The notes under the pieces: model-generated
Database searches by the model: none
What the model was told of the DNA's origin: nothing
What the model saw: the letters and a program-made list of their open reading frames with translations, nothing else
Made by a program: the position numbers and the translations under genes
DNA from: CAG-826 sp964583155
Lineage (GTDB): Bacteria > Bacillota_I > Bacilli_A > RFN20 > CAG-826
Direction of reading: 5' to 3'
DNA length: 33,852 nucleotides
Assembly: GCA_964583155.1 (NCBI GenBank)
Contig: CAZOUY010000011.1
Span: 1-33,852, forward strand
Shown here: piece after piece, positions 1 to 8,373 of the stretch
How the letters are laid out: each line of letters starts with the position of its first letter
How positions within the stretch are numbered: position 1 is the first letter of the stretch

Positions 1-399
1 GCATTAACATTTTGTAGGTAACAAAACAAAAAAGAAGAAGTTATACTTTAATTACCACAAGAAAGGATAACTTCTTCATGAGTATTTTAGCACAATTAGA
101 ACAAAACTTTGATAGTTTTATAAAAAATAGTTTCCATCAATCAGATGATTATTGTTTAGAGCTTATTTCTAAGTTTCTTGAGGAATATGATTCAGAGCTT
201 GCTGCCACTAGAGATAAGTGTCTTGAAATAGTAAAAAAAGTATCTCGTACTATTTTAACTTCTAAAGGACCTATCACCTTTAAACGTAGGTATTATTACG
301 ATGTAAATCATGGTACTTATGTTTATCTTTTGGATTCCGTTATATGACCAAGTGAAACTCACTATCCTTGTTTTATTGTTGCATTTACTTTGTCACTTA
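1..399 (+). mobile_element. ISLre2/UPF0236 family element remnant (right part, internally deleted)
   Basis: A deleted copy of an ISLre2-type insertion sequence. An 89-codon reading frame at 78-347 matches the start of UPF0236/ISLre2 transposases, ending in the family pattern FKRRYYYD..HGTYVYLLD, and then stops, so most of the transposase is gone. The right end is tttactttgtcactta at 384-399. Its exact reverse complement occurs at 33803-33818, where another copy appears to begin. The left end lies outside the window or is degraded. The family assignment rests on remembered motif similarity; the matching termini are seen directly. Confidence 0.72.
78..347 (+). pseudogene. Truncated ISLre2 (UPF0236) transposase N-terminal fragment
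   Basis: Encodes only the first ~89 residues of a transposase that is normally several hundred residues long. The fragment has the N-terminal helical region and the conserved RRYYYD/YVYLLD stretch that precedes the catalytic core in UPF0236 proteins. The core is missing, so it cannot be an active transposase. The reading frame runs into the terminal region of the element about 35 bp before the terminal repeat, which indicates an internal deletion rather than simple interruption. Confidence 0.7.
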
Positions 400-841
400 A
401 AAAACTGCATTTTACAAACGGATCGACTTATTGCCAGTAGCGATTTTATCTATTTATTAAATTTTGCAATTTCATTTTTATAAAAAAATAGTCATTTTGA
501 GCGGGAAATATGTTAATAATCCAATTTTTAATATCGATATACATGATTCATAGAGGGGTATTAAACAATAATTATGATATTTTAGTGTTAGCAATCCATT
601 GTTATATAGGAAATTATTCCATTAGTAGAAAAAAACAAACGAAAGAGAGGGTGAAACTTGCTAAATGGGAACTATCATTCTTGCACAAAAAGGACACATA
701 AGATGTTCTTCTTTAAATTTTCCTAATTTAGCAATGGATTCGCTTTTTAAAAGCAGATAGCACTAAATAATTTTAATATAAAAAACTACCAAAAAAGAAA
801 TAATCGCATGAAAGTTTATAATTCATAAAGTACTGTTTAAT
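400..841. other. AT-rich intergenic stretch, no supported gene
   Basis: Between the ISLre2 remnant and the tRNA-Ile terminator. The only open frame, 510-701 on the plus strand (63 codons), has no ribosome binding site and no recognisable motif, and I do not support it as a gene. I see no convincing repeat, RNA gene or transposase remnant here. It is probably decayed insertion DNA. Confidence 0.4.
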
Positions 842-864
842 AAAAAAAGCCGAGATTCTCGGCA
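842..864 (-). terminator. Rho-independent terminator of tRNA-Ile
   Basis: On the minus strand, GCCGAGAATCTCGGC forms a short perfect stem and is followed by seven T residues. It lies 13 bp past the CCA end of the tRNA-Ile gene and terminates its transcript. Confidence 0.85.
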
Positions 865-876
865 TTAATTCTCACA

Positions 877-953
<77 letters not shown>

Positions 954-1050
954 TTAACTCATTGCTTATTTACTATACAATACATAAATATAAAAAGCAA
1001 TATTTTTTTTATTTTTATGCTAGAGATCAGATGTTAAAAGATGGTCCCGC

Positions 1051-1357
1051 AAAGTGACAAACTAAATGCAGTTTAAAATAGAAAAGATGCATTTAGTCTG
1101 ACAAACCTCCTTTGTAGTAAGATAATTGTGTTCTACACAAGAACAAAAACCTAACCCAAAGGAGGTAATTTAATTATATGGGTAAAAACTTAGGAAGGCA
1201 ATTCAACCTTGAAAAAAGAGCGATTCTTGCAAGATTAATTGCCAAAGAACGAACTGCTAAAGACATTGCGGTTATTTTAGGTATGGATCCAACATCCATA
1301 TCGAAAAAAGTTAAAACCAATTCAGTAGTTCTTAAAAACTGTTTTTAGTCTGTCGGT
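1051..1357 (+). mobile_element. Internally deleted IS30-like insertion sequence
   Basis: The left end carries TGACAAACTAAATGCAGTTT. The right end reads actgtttttagtctgtcggtt, an imperfect reverse complement of it. The first 58 bp (from 1049) recur with one mismatch at 1831-1888. Between the ends is only the first part of a transposase gene (1178-1348) with a good AAAGGAGG ribosome binding site. The element is about 310 bp against more than 1 kb for an intact IS30-family element, so it is a non-autonomous deletion derivative that kept both ends. Confidence 0.72.
1178..1348 (+). pseudogene. IS30-family transposase N-terminal helix-turn-helix fragment
   Basis: A 56-codon frame starting at ATG behind AAAGGAGG. 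The product MGKNLGRQFNLEKRA... contains the helix-turn-helix typical of IS30 transposases, with KDIAVILGMDPTSISKKVK corresponding to the family pattern of an IA..Lg...sTIsrEi helix pair. It stops at the right terminal repeat, so the DDE catalytic domain is absent. If translated, the product could bind the IS ends but could not transpose. Confidence 0.68.
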
Positions 1358-1503
1358 TAGCGTTTTTGATTTTAATGGTTTTCATTTCAAAAACTATATT
1401 AAAAGCACGGACTTCCATTCGTGCTTTTCTAACGCCCGCTAATATTGATTACATTTTTTATTCTAAGGTTCTAATTACAGACGATAGCTTTATGTATCTA
1501 AAG

Positions 1504-1716
1504 TTATTCATCCTTTCTCTTTTTTAACAAACAAACCATATCATAGATAAATCCGATTACGAATAAAAGGCCAAAAATTATTGTCAAAATCGCTGTTATA
1601 AGTTGTAAAGCCTCATGTGATTCACCAGTGATAAATGCATCGACAAAACAAAATAAAAATAAAGAAATAAGCATTGGATATACCATATTGGTAAATGCAT
1701 TAAATGATTTTTTCAT
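1504..1716 (-). CDS. Small two-helix membrane protein, unknown function
   Basis: I do not recognise this gene. The chosen start is the ATG at 1716, because AAGGGGG sits nine bases upstream of it; a frame extension to 1746 has no such site. The 70-residue product has two hydrophobic segments, roughly residues 10-30 and 38-60, and a charged tail ending KKRKDE. That predicts an integral membrane protein with a cytoplasmic C terminus. It sits alone between two IS30-like remnants, so it may be a passenger of the mobile DNA or a native gene isolated by it. No enzyme motif is visible. Confidence 0.5.
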   Translation of the reverse strand: MKKSFNAFTNMVYPMLISLFLFCFVDAFITGESHEALQLITAILTIIFGLLFVIGFIYDMVCLLKKRKDE

Positions 1717-1832
1717 ATATATAGCCCCCCTTATATCCATGAACATATATATTACAATATTATAATATCATTATATGATGCTTTTTTAATAAAAAATTTT
1801 TTTCATTTATTGAATGTTAATATACAATACGC

Positions 1833-1908
1833 AAAGTGACAAACTAAATGCAGTTTAAAATAAAAAAGATGCATTTAGTCTGACAAACTGCATTTAGTCT
1901 GTCAGTTG
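1833..1908. mobile_element. MITE-like miniature derivative of the IS30-like element
   Basis: About 75 bp. The first 58 bp match the left end of the element at 1051-1357 with one substitution. This is joined directly to a right-end sequence, gcatttagtctgtcagtt. The result is TGACAAACTAAATGCAGTTT at one side and its near-perfect reverse complement at the other, with no coding capacity. It is either a solo fusion of the two ends or a mobilisable miniature element. Confidence 0.65.
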
Positions 1909-2009
1909 GTGCTTAAAGATAGCGATTGATTCTCATCATGATATTTAATTCATCAATAAAACACAAATTGCAAAATTATTTGCTAAAATATGATTGTTAG
2001 GAATTAATT

Positions 2010-2453
2010 ATGGAAATTATTATTGTCAGTGATAGTCATGGAAATGTGGAGTGCTTAAAAGAAATAGTCCGTTTACACCCTCAGGCCAATTATTTTTTTC
2101 ATCTAGGAGATAGTGAAAGATATCCTCAAGAAATCTTACCATTCATCAGTGTCCAAGGAAATTGTGATTACTATGACACTTTTCCTTTATTTAGAATGAT
2201 TAAAACAAAACATGGTATTTTTTATCTTGAGCATGGACATCGTTCCTCTCATAGTAACAATTACATTTTGAATAAAAAAGTTGATTATTATTTATATGGT
2301 CATACCCATATTCTTGAAATTAAAAAAGTTGGCAATACCTATGTGATAAATCCCGGATCGATTTCTTATCCACGTGATAGTCATCGTGGCTCATATATCG
2401 TCATGAAATGGGATCAGGATGGAAACCCAATTATCACCCCTCACTTTTTGTAA
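2010..2453 (+). CDS. YfcE/MJ0936-type metallophosphoesterase
   Basis: A 147-residue single-domain calcineurin-like phosphoesterase, probably a cytoplasmic phosphodiesterase using two divalent metals. All metal-binding motifs of the family are present in order: DSHGN near residue 8, HLGDSE near 32, GNCD near 50, HGHR near 75 and GHTH near 97. The length is typical of the short YfcE/MJ0936 group. AGGA lies eight bases before the ATG. The end overlaps the end of the convergent amidase gene by 20 bp, so the two transcripts share antisense 3' ends. The natural substrate cannot be told from the sequence. Confidence 0.88.
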   Translation: MEIIIVSDSHGNVECLKEIVRLHPQANYFFHLGDSERYPQEILPFISVQGNCDYYDTFPLFRMIKTKHGIFYLEHGHRSSHSNNYILNKKVDYYLYGHTHILEIKKVGNTYVINPGSISYPRDSHRGSYIVMKWDQDGNPIITPHFL

Positions 2454-3126
2454 TCGACTTTATTGAAGATAAATAATCGGTGAAGCCTTGAAAAATGACG
2501 TTAGCCAATTGCTTTTGATAGTCTTCTTGACATAATTTTGCTCTTTCTTGAGAATTAGAAATAAACCCACATTCAATTAAAATTCCCGGGATCAATGTAT
2601 GGTTGAAAATGTAAAAATCACCAGCATGCAATGGTTTATCTTCGTTACTGAATTCATTAAGATCTTTTAAAATACAATTAGCCAAATCATATGATTCAAC
2701 CTTTGTTTTATCATAATAAACCATAGGTCCTTGAACACTCAAATCCTTTGGGTAGGAATTCATATGAATGGAAATAAAATAATTAGCGCCGGAATTATTA
2801 ATATAATTAACACGTTTTTTTAAATCTTCTCTTTTTCTATTTTGAGAATATAGCGAAGCTAAGTCATAATCGCCAACCCTGGTGATGGATGAATTGATGT
2901 CATTTTTGAGACATAGATCCAAAAGATTGGTGGCTATTTTTAAATTAATTTCATCCTCAAATACTTCCTCATAGCATGTTCCGTTATCTTTTCCACCATG
3001 ACCGGGATCGATAACAATACTGGTATCGGAAAAAGAAAAGGTCATTTGATGTCGCTTCAAAGGAATAAGCATTACACCGAAAAGTAAAGAAACCACAATC
3101 ACATACAAGGCCACAACTCGTTTCAT
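2434..3126 (-). CDS. cwlD: N-acetylmuramoyl-L-alanine amidase, CwlD-like (Amidase_3)
   Basis: A secreted or membrane-anchored zinc amidase that cleaves the bond between muramic acid and L-alanine in peptidoglycan. The ATG at 3126 is chosen because AGGTGA lies just upstream and an N-terminal hydrophobic signal anchor follows (residues ~3-20); the open frame extends further into rpsI but that part is not protein-like. Family motifs are IVIDPGHGGKDNG (zinc His), E about 15 residues later, SIHMNS (zinc His) and ECGFISN (catalytic Glu). At 230 residues it matches CwlD, which acts in spore cortex maturation in Bacillus, but the paralogue type cannot be fixed here. It lies behind the rpsI terminator. 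Confidence 0.85.
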   Translation of the reverse strand: MKRVVALYVIVVSLLFGVMLIPLKRHQMTFSFSDTSIVIDPGHGGKDNGTCYEEVFEDEINLKIATNLLDLCLKNDINSSITRVGDYDLASLYSQNRKREDLKKRVNYINNSGANYFISIHMNSYPKDLSVQGPMVYYDKTKVESYDLANCILKDLNEFSNEDKPLHAGDFYIFNHTLIPGILIECGFISNSQERAKLCQEDYQKQLANVIFQGFTDYLSSIKSITKSEG

Positions 3127-3171
3127 AAAAATCACCTGCTCTAATTTATGAATAAAAGAAAAATTTAAGCA

Positions 3172-3202
3172 CAAAAAAACTCTGTGAAGCCACAGAGTTT
3201 TT
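3172..3202 (-). terminator. Terminator of the rplM-rpsI operon
   Basis: On the minus strand, ACTCTGTG-GCTT-CACAGAGT is a perfect eight-base stem followed by a run of T. It lies 19 bp past the rpsI stop and before the amidase start, so the amidase probably has its own promoter or depends on read-through. Confidence 0.88.
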
Positions 3203-3220
3203 AAATAACCAAAACTGATA

Positions 3221-3628
3221 TTAACGTTTCGAGAATTGTGGAGCACGACGTGCAGCCTTAAGACCATATTTTTTACGTTCTTTAGCACGTGAATTGCGGG
3301 TTAACATTCCAGCGACCTTTAAAGAAGCACGATAATCGCTTGATGCTTCCAATAAAGCACGGGCAATGCCTAAGCGAATCGCACCCGCTTGTCCTGTGAA
3401 TCCACCACCACTGACAGTACAATTGACATCAAATTTATCAGTCGTATTTGTAATTTCAAGAGGTTGCTTCAAATCCATCACTAACGTTGCGTAAGGCATA
3501 TATTCGTTAACATCACGATCATTAACAAGAATTTTACCTTTACCAGGAGTTAAATAAACACGAGCCACTGATGATTTACGGCGCCCTGTTCCATAATATT
3601 GGACGTTTGCTTTTTTCTTTGCTGCCAT
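3221..3628 (-). CDS. rpsI: Ribosomal protein uS9
   Basis: Small-subunit protein S9. The 135-residue product has the family start VQYYGTGRRKSSVARVYL, the central VSGGGFTGQAGAIRLGIARAL, and the invariant C-terminal tail ending QFSKR, which reaches the P-site tRNA in the ribosome. The start is the ATG behind AGGAGG that overlaps the rplM stop codon (the gap is 13 bp), consistent with coupled translation. It is the second gene of the classic rplM-rpsI pair and is followed by a strong terminator. Confidence 0.98.
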   Translation of the reverse strand: MAAKKKANVQYYGTGRRKSSVARVYLTPGKGKILVNDRDVNEYMPYATLVMDLKQPLEITNTTDKFDVNCTVSGGGFTGQAGAIRLGIARALLEASSDYRASLKVAGMLTRNSRAKERKKYGLKAARRAPQFSKR

Positions 3629-3641
3629 GTTTCATTTCCTC

Positions 3642-4082
3642 CTAAAATTTGAGCTCAAGAACTTCTGGTTGTTGAGCCTCATGCTTGTGATCTGGTCCTT
3701 TATACACAAAAAGCTTCTTGTAGATAGAACGGCCAAGTCTTCCTTTTGGGAGCATCCCCCATACAGATCTTTCAACCATTTCTTCTGGATAACGAGCTAG
3801 CATATCACCGGCTGAACGAACACGAAGTCCTCCGGTATAACCAGATACGTTATAGTATTTCTTGTTGTGCTCTTTATTGCCGCTTAAAGCGACTTTTTCG
3901 GCGTTGATAATGATGACATAATCACCACAATCAACATTAGGGGTATAGATAGGTTTATTTTTCCCCATCAAAATAACCGCGACTTCTGAGGCCAAACGAC
4001 CAAGTGGCTTCCCAGCAGCATCGATTACATACCATTTTCTTGTTAATTCTTTTGGCTTTGCAATTGTTGTTTGACGTTGCAT
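3642..4082 (-). CDS. rplM: Ribosomal protein uL13
   Basis: Large-subunit protein L13, 146 residues, the usual bacterial length. Conserved stretches seen are KWYVIDAAGKPLGRLAS near the N terminus, GDYVIIINAEK around residue 52 and MLPKGRLGR around residue 108. The ATG is preceded by AGGAGG. It is transcribed with rpsI from a near-consensus promoter and carries a structured 5' leader, described separately, that fits L13 autoregulation in Gram-positive bacteria. Confidence 0.98.
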   Translation of the reverse strand: MQRQTTIAKPKELTRKWYVIDAAGKPLGRLASEVAVILMGKNKPIYTPNVDCGDYVIIINAEKVALSGNKEHNKKYYNVSGYTGGLRVRSAGDMLARYPEEMVERSVWGMLPKGRLGRSIYKKLFVYKGPDHKHEAQQPEVLELKF

Positions 4083-4098
4083 AATTCATTTCCTCCTA

Positions 4099-4144
4099 CC
4101 AAATTGTATTCTTACCGGGACTACAATTTTGGCAATAGTGCCAT
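4099..4144 (-). promoter_or_regulatory. L13-type leader hairpins in the rplM 5' UTR
   Basis: On the transcript, AAATTGTA and TACAATTT pair around a GTCCCGGTAAGAA loop directly before the AGGAGG. A second small hairpin, GGCACTATTGCC, lies upstream. Position and form fit the ribosomal-protein leader known from Firmicutes L13 operons, where excess L13 is thought to repress its own operon. The hairpins are seen; the L13 binding role is taken from the family. Confidence 0.6.
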
Positions 4145-4149
4145 ATAGA

Positions 4150-4178
4150 ATAATATAGATATTCTATCTATTTGTCAA
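4150..4178 (-). promoter_or_regulatory. rplM-rpsI promoter (sigma-A type)
   Basis: On the minus strand there is a consensus -35 TTGACA (4173-4178), a 17-bp spacer and a -10 TATTAT (4150-4155). This is the most canonical promoter in the window and fits a highly expressed ribosomal operon. Confidence 0.85.
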
Positions 4179-4252
4179 TGTTTTATTAAAAAAATATTCA
4201 AAACTTTTAAGTGGCGATTCGGCCAAAAAATGTGAACAAAAATGTCGAAAAA

Positions 4253-4283
4253 TATCATAAAAATAATGCTATTTTAGCCATTC
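4253..4283 (-). terminator. Possible terminator after truA-PHP
   Basis: On the minus strand, AATGGCTA-AAA-TAGCATT forms a seven-pair stem with one bulge and is followed by ATTTTTATG. It lies 25 bp past the stop of the truA-PHP gene. The stem is weak, so this is tentative. Confidence 0.45.
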
Positions 4284-4306
4284 TTTATCATGAAATATAA
4301 GCCGCA

Positions 4307-5836
4307 TCATAGCTTTTCAATCAGGTTCAGCTTCAGCGATTCAACTAAATCGAGGGCCAAAAAGATGAGATGGTTTTCAAAGTCCTTAGGATTATGCGCG
4401 TCAATACCAATAATGACCTTGCATCCATATTGGCCGGCAATTCTCCAAAACTCATAATGCGGATAAAGAAAGCGAGTCTGATGACTGTTTTCATAATATT
4501 TTAGTCCTTTACGTAAGCCACCCATATTTAACTCTAGAGGGATATCTAAGTTTGAAGCTAGTCGGCAGATATCATGCGCAATTTCTTTAGCGGTATCATC
4601 AAATTCCTCATAACCGGCCAAGTACAAATCCGGATGGGCGACATAGCGATAAAGTCCGGTTTTCATGCCTTTAATTACTGCATCGCGATAGAGTTGAATT
4701 CCTTTTTGATCCTGATGCGAGAAAAAAAAGTTCCGTGTTATACCATTTATTCGAATAAAATGCTGGCCAAGAATTAAATAAGATATCCGACCACTTTTTA
4801 GTAAATCTTGATAATACCATTCATAGTCTTCATAATATTCCGCTTCAAATCCAATTTGGATTTCGATTTGATCTTGATATTTCCTTTTCAAAGCTTGAAG
4901 AGATTCAATATAGTCATCTAATAACAAATAGTCACCGCGCACATTAACAAAGGGTTCATTCATAAGATTCGGATAAAAAATATGATCACTAAAGCCCAAA
5001 ACCTTGATTCCCGCTTTAATTGCCGCTAGAACATATTCTTCATCACTGCCAATAGCGTGGCCACATCGCCAGGTATGAGTGTGATAATTATTAGTGATAA
5101 TGGTTGGATAATAGACTCTTTCTAAGTATAATCCTTGAGCTGGGGCTTTATAAGAAATAGTTTGTCGTTTAGGGCTCTTCAAATTACGCCATACAAACTC
5201 TAAGCTTTCTTTTCCCATCCCAATCGCAACAAGTGCTCCTACAATCATCCGCACCATATAACGCATAAAGCCGTTACCAATGATTGTAATTGTGATTTCG
5301 TTGTTTTCTTTTTCAATACGAAAAGCATATATCGTCCGTGTAAAGCCTCTTTCATCCTCTTCCTTGCTGGTGAAATTTTGAAAATTATGCTCTCCTAAAA
5401 AAAACGGAATCGCCTCTTGCATTCTTTGCATATCCAAATCCTTGCTTAATTGATAGGCCGTATCTTTTAAAAAGGGGTCGCTTTCCCCTTGATGAATTCG
5501 ATAAACATATTTTTTGGCGATAGCGGATAAGCGAGCATGAAAATCATCTTCAACCTTAACGATGGAAATAACATGGATGTCCTTAGGCAATAAACAATTG
5601 ATGCTATATCTTAGCTTAGATAATTCGTAGTCCTTTTCACTATCAAAATGGAAGGTCTGTCCATGAGCATGAACACCGGCATCCGTTCGCCCGGAAGCAT
5701 AAATAGTAACTTCACTATTCATGATCTTCGATAAAGCTTCTTCCACTGTCGATTGAATGGTCTGACATTGCGGTTGCTTTTGATAGCCGTTATAATTGGT
5801 GCCTATATAAGACATTGTCGCTAAATAACGCGCCAT
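4307..5836 (-). CDS. truA: tRNA pseudouridine synthase A fused to a HisJ-like PHP phosphatase domain
   Basis: Residues ~1-247 are TruA, which makes pseudouridine 38-40 in tRNA anticodon arms; the catalytic Asp is in SGRTDAGVHA near residue 52. TruA normally ends at GLYLERVYY, but here the frame continues directly into a ~260-residue PHP domain resembling histidinol-phosphatase HisJ. That domain has metal motifs NYHTHTWRCGHA, GFSDH, VAHPDL and GIDAHNP. There is no linker, no internal start and no stop at the junction (~5095-5100). The ATG at 5836 overlaps the ecfT stop as TAATG, so translation is coupled. No his genes are nearby, so histidinol phosphate as substrate is unproven. A single-base error that joins two genes is the main alternative. 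Confidence 0.88.
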   Translation of the reverse strand: MARYLATMSYIGTNYNGYQKQPQCQTIQSTVEEALSKIMNSEVTIYASGRTDAGVHAHGQTFHFDSEKDYELSKLRYSINCLLPKDIHVISIVKVEDDFHARLSAIAKKYVYRIHQGESDPFLKDTAYQLSKDLDMQRMQEAIPFFLGEHNFQNFTSKEEDERGFTRTIYAFRIEKENNEITITIIGNGFMRYMVRMIVGALVAIGMGKESLEFVWRNLKSPKRQTISYKAPAQGLYLERVYYPTIITNNYHTHTWRCGHAIGSDEEYVLAAIKAGIKVLGFSDHIFYPNLMNEPFVNVRGDYLLLDDYIESLQALKRKYQDQIEIQIGFEAEYYEDYEWYYQDLLKSGRISYLILGQHFIRINGITRNFFFSHQDQKGIQLYRDAVIKGMKTGLYRYVAHPDLYLAGYEEFDDTAKEIAHDICRLASNLDIPLELNMGGLRKGLKYYENSHQTRFLYPHYEFWRIAGQYGCKVIIGIDAHNPKDFENHLIFLALDLVESLKLNLIEKL

Positions 5837-6693
5837 TAAAACCACCCCTTAATCATGCCAAATAGATCGATTTTCATAGCCGCCCCTAAAATCATCAATC
5901 CTAAATACAAAATAGAAATGGTAAGACAAATCGTATCAGGAGTTCGCCATTTCATCACTCGATAATGAGTTCTTTTTTGACTGGGATCATATCCGCGTGC
6001 GACTAAAGCGTTCGCCAACTCCTCACTTTTTTGTAAAGCAGATGACAACAAAGGGATAATTAATGAAATGATAGCCCGAAGCTTTTCCTTTAGCTTTCCG
6101 TGCGCAAAATCCACACCACGTGATGATTGAGCCTTCATAATACGATTCGTTTCATCGATAAAGGTGGGAATAAAACGCAAGGCCAAAGATATGGTCATCG
6201 CTATTTCAACCGTGGGAAAATGAAACACCTTTAAGGGTGTTAAATACCATTCTAGAGCAAACGTTAAATCTAGCGGCTTAGTCGTGGAAGTTAAGATGGT
6301 CGATAAGGCCACCATTAGCCCTAATCTAATGATAATAAAAAGAGTGTCATAAAGGGCCTTAACAGTGATAATAAAGCCACTATTGCCGATTTGTACAAAC
6401 CCGTAACGTGTGTCCTTAATAAAAAGCAGATTAATAATGAGAATAAAAATCATCATGATCCAAAGCGTTTTTAATTGTTTTAAAATCATCGAAAGCTTGA
6501 TATGGGAAATTCTCATTAAGATGTAAAAAAAGATAGCGATTATTCCGTAAATAATAAAGCTCGTTTCAGGATTAGGAAATGATAAAAATATAGGAATCAT
6601 CAGCAATATTAGGGCTAACAATTTATTACGCGGATCCAAACGATGAATAAAGCTATTATACGGCATATATCGCCCTAGGGTAGTCTCAGTCAT
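5836..6693 (-). CDS. ecfT: ECF transporter transmembrane subunit EcfT
   Basis: The membrane scaffold of an energy-coupling-factor vitamin or metal transporter, linking two ATPases to exchangeable substrate-binding S subunits. Several hydrophobic segments occupy residues ~25-130 and a final one lies near the C terminus. The two cytoplasmic coupling-helix motifs are present as SSRGVDF and ARGYDP. The ATG at 6693 is used because AGGTGATAAGC precedes it; the GTG at 6702 lies inside that site. The start overlaps ecfA2 by 8 bp. No S-component gene is in the window, as expected for a group II ECF module. Confidence 0.95.
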   Translation of the reverse strand: MTETTLGRYMPYNSFIHRLDPRNKLLALILLMIPIFLSFPNPETSFIIYGIIAIFFYILMRISHIKLSMILKQLKTLWIMMIFILIINLLFIKDTRYGFVQIGNSGFIITVKALYDTLFIIIRLGLMVALSTILTSTTKPLDLTFALEWYLTPLKVFHFPTVEIAMTISLALRFIPTFIDETNRIMKAQSSRGVDFAHGKLKEKLRAIISLIIPLLSSALQKSEELANALVARGYDPSQKRTHYRVMKWRTPDTICLTISILYLGLMILGAAMKIDLFGMIKGWF

Positions 6694-7543
6694 GCTTATC
6701 ACCTACCCTTTTTATCTCCGTAACTAAGGTTTGAACATTCTTGATTCGGGATAAATCAAGATTCATGCCATTTTCAAGGCAAGCTTGAGCAAATTTTAAT
6801 ACAGTCGGAGTATCAAGAGCGTATTGATAAAAATCTTCATCATTAAATAATTCAATAACTGAACACACTTTTTTGATGCGGCCATTTTCTAAAACAATAA
6901 TTCGCGAAGCGTATTCTAAAACCACATCCATATCATGACTAACCAATATGATTGTGACTCCCTGTTCATGTATTTTTTGAAACACCCCCATGATTTCCTT
7001 GATGCCCTGCGGATCAAGCCCGGCGGTAGGCTCATCTAACACCAAAATACGTGGATTCATGGCCAAAATTCCAGCAATAGCCACCCTTCTTTTTTCACCA
7101 CCGGATAATTCAAATGGTGATTTTTGAAAATATGATTCATTGATGCCGACCATTTTCAAAGCCTCGTGAGCCTTTTGTCGAGCATCATTTTCGCTAACGC
7201 CAAAATTTTTAGGGCCAAACATAACATCTTTTTCAACCGTGCTTTCAAATAATTGGTATTCGGGAAATTGGAATACGATTCCCACCTTGCTTCTTAGATG
7301 CTTGATATTTTTCAATTTCGTCTTTGGATCGATATGATAATCGTCGACATCGATGGAGCCCTCCGAAGGAATCAAAAGCGCATTAAAATGCTGAATCAAA
7401 GTGCTTTTGCCTGATCCTGTATGTCCAACAATCGCCGTAAAACTTCCATCCTCAATTTCTAAAGAAATATTGTGTAATGCCTCATAGGAAAATGGCGTTT
7501 TGGGAGAATAGATGTACGATAAATCCTTCACTTTAATCGGCAT
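6686..7543 (-). CDS. ecfA2: ECF transporter ATPase EcfA2
   Basis: The second ATP-hydrolysing subunit of the ECF module, 285 residues. Motifs in order are Walker A GHTGSGKST (~38-46), the Q loop FQFPEYQLFE, signature LSGGEKRRVAIAG, Walker B ILVLDEPTAGLDP and the switch VSHDMD. The N-terminal YSPKTPFSYEALHNI insertion is typical of EcfA2 rather than EcfA1. It overlaps ecfA1 upstream by 16 bp and ecfT downstream by 8 bp, so the three subunits are translationally coupled. Confidence 0.95.
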   Translation of the reverse strand: MPIKVKDLSYIYSPKTPFSYEALHNISLEIEDGSFTAIVGHTGSGKSTLIQHFNALLIPSEGSIDVDDYHIDPKTKLKNIKHLRSKVGIVFQFPEYQLFESTVEKDVMFGPKNFGVSENDARQKAHEALKMVGINESYFQKSPFELSGGEKRRVAIAGILAMNPRILVLDEPTAGLDPQGIKEIMGVFQKIHEQGVTIILVSHDMDVVLEYASRIIVLENGRIKKVCSVIELFNDEDFYQYALDTPTVLKFAQACLENGMNLDLSRIKNVQTLVTEIKRVGDKHD

Positions 7544-8349
7544 ATATTAATCACCATCTCTTCAAAATCTGATGTCTGTGGAACATCAATACCATTTTTT
7601 AATAGTTCGGCATGCAATTCAAACAAAAAAGGCATTTTTAAGTCGATGCTATTCAATAATTGTTCATACTTAAATACCGTATTCGGATCGCCTTGGGCGA
7701 CCACACGTCCATGATCCATAATCACTACTTCATCCGCGGATAATGCTTCTTCCATATCGTGCGTAATGGATATTAAAGTGAGATTAGGCTGTTCTTTTCG
7801 CATTTGCATAATTAAATCGCGAATTTCTTTTCGCCCTTTAGGATCAAGCATAACTGTCGCCTCATCGAAGATAATCATATCAGGATGCATGGCTAAAACA
7901 CCCGCAATGGCGACTCGTTGCTTTTGACCACCGGATAAATTACCGGGTTCTTTTTCTAAAAAATCCGCCATATTGACCTTTTGTGAAAACTCATTGATTA
8001 ATGAAACCATTTCATCATGAGGGATTTGACGATTTTCTAAGCCAAAAGCGATATCCTCCGCAACGGTGGAACCGATGAATTGATTATCGGGATTTTGAAA
8101 AACAATTCCGACTTTTTGTCTAATTTTATTGCTTGTTTCTTCAGTTAACGTCTCACCAAATATTTTTATTGTTCCTTCTTTTGCTTCTAAAAGTCCCAAA
8201 AGTAATTTGGCCAATGTTGATTTTCCAGAGCCATTATGCCCAACGATAGCTACATATTTTCCAGCCTCAATAGTTAGATTAAGATGATCAATCGCAAAGC
8301 TTTTTTCATCATAATTAAAGGTCAAATTCTCTACCTCAATTGCTTTCAC
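7528..8349 (-). CDS. ecfA1: ECF transporter ATPase EcfA1
   Basis: The first ATPase of the ECF module. Motifs are Walker A GHNGSGKST, Q loop FQNPDNQF, signature LSGGQKQRVAIAG, Walker B MIIFDEATVMLDP (DEAT instead of DEPT is characteristic of EcfA1) and THDME. Three starts compete: TTG 8373, ATG 8358 and GTG 8349. The Shine-Dalgarno GGAAAGGAG abuts the ATG with no spacer but is nine bases before the GTG, so I choose GTG 8349, giving the family-like start MKAIEVENLTFNY. The gene lies 24 bp behind comEB. Confidence 0.94.
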   Translation of the reverse strand: MKAIEVENLTFNYDEKSFAIDHLNLTIEAGKYVAIVGHNGSGKSTLAKLLLGLLEAKEGTIKIFGETLTEETSNKIRQKVGIVFQNPDNQFIGSTVAEDIAFGLENRQIPHDEMVSLINEFSQKVNMADFLEKEPGNLSGGQKQRVAIAGVLAMHPDMIIFDEATVMLDPKGRKEIRDLIMQMRKEQPNLTLISITHDMEEALSADEVVIMDHGRVVAQGDPNTVFKYEQLLNSIDLKMPFLFELHAELLKNGIDVPQTSDFEEMVINICRLK

Positions 8350-8373
8350 GTCAATCATCTCCTTTCCTATCAA

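Noticed and set aside
510..701. 63-codon open frame on the plus strand
   Set aside because: No ribosome binding site, no motif, and surrounded by IS debris; it is more likely chance in AT-rich DNA.
3127..3288. N-terminal extension of the amidase frame into rpsI
   Set aside because: It crosses the operon terminator, overlaps rpsI, and the part before Met at 3126 is not protein-like; AGGTGA marks the later start.
8350..8373. TTG 8373 or ATG 8358 as the EcfA1 start
   Set aside because: The Shine-Dalgarno sequence lies inside or directly against these codons; only GTG 8349 has normal spacing.
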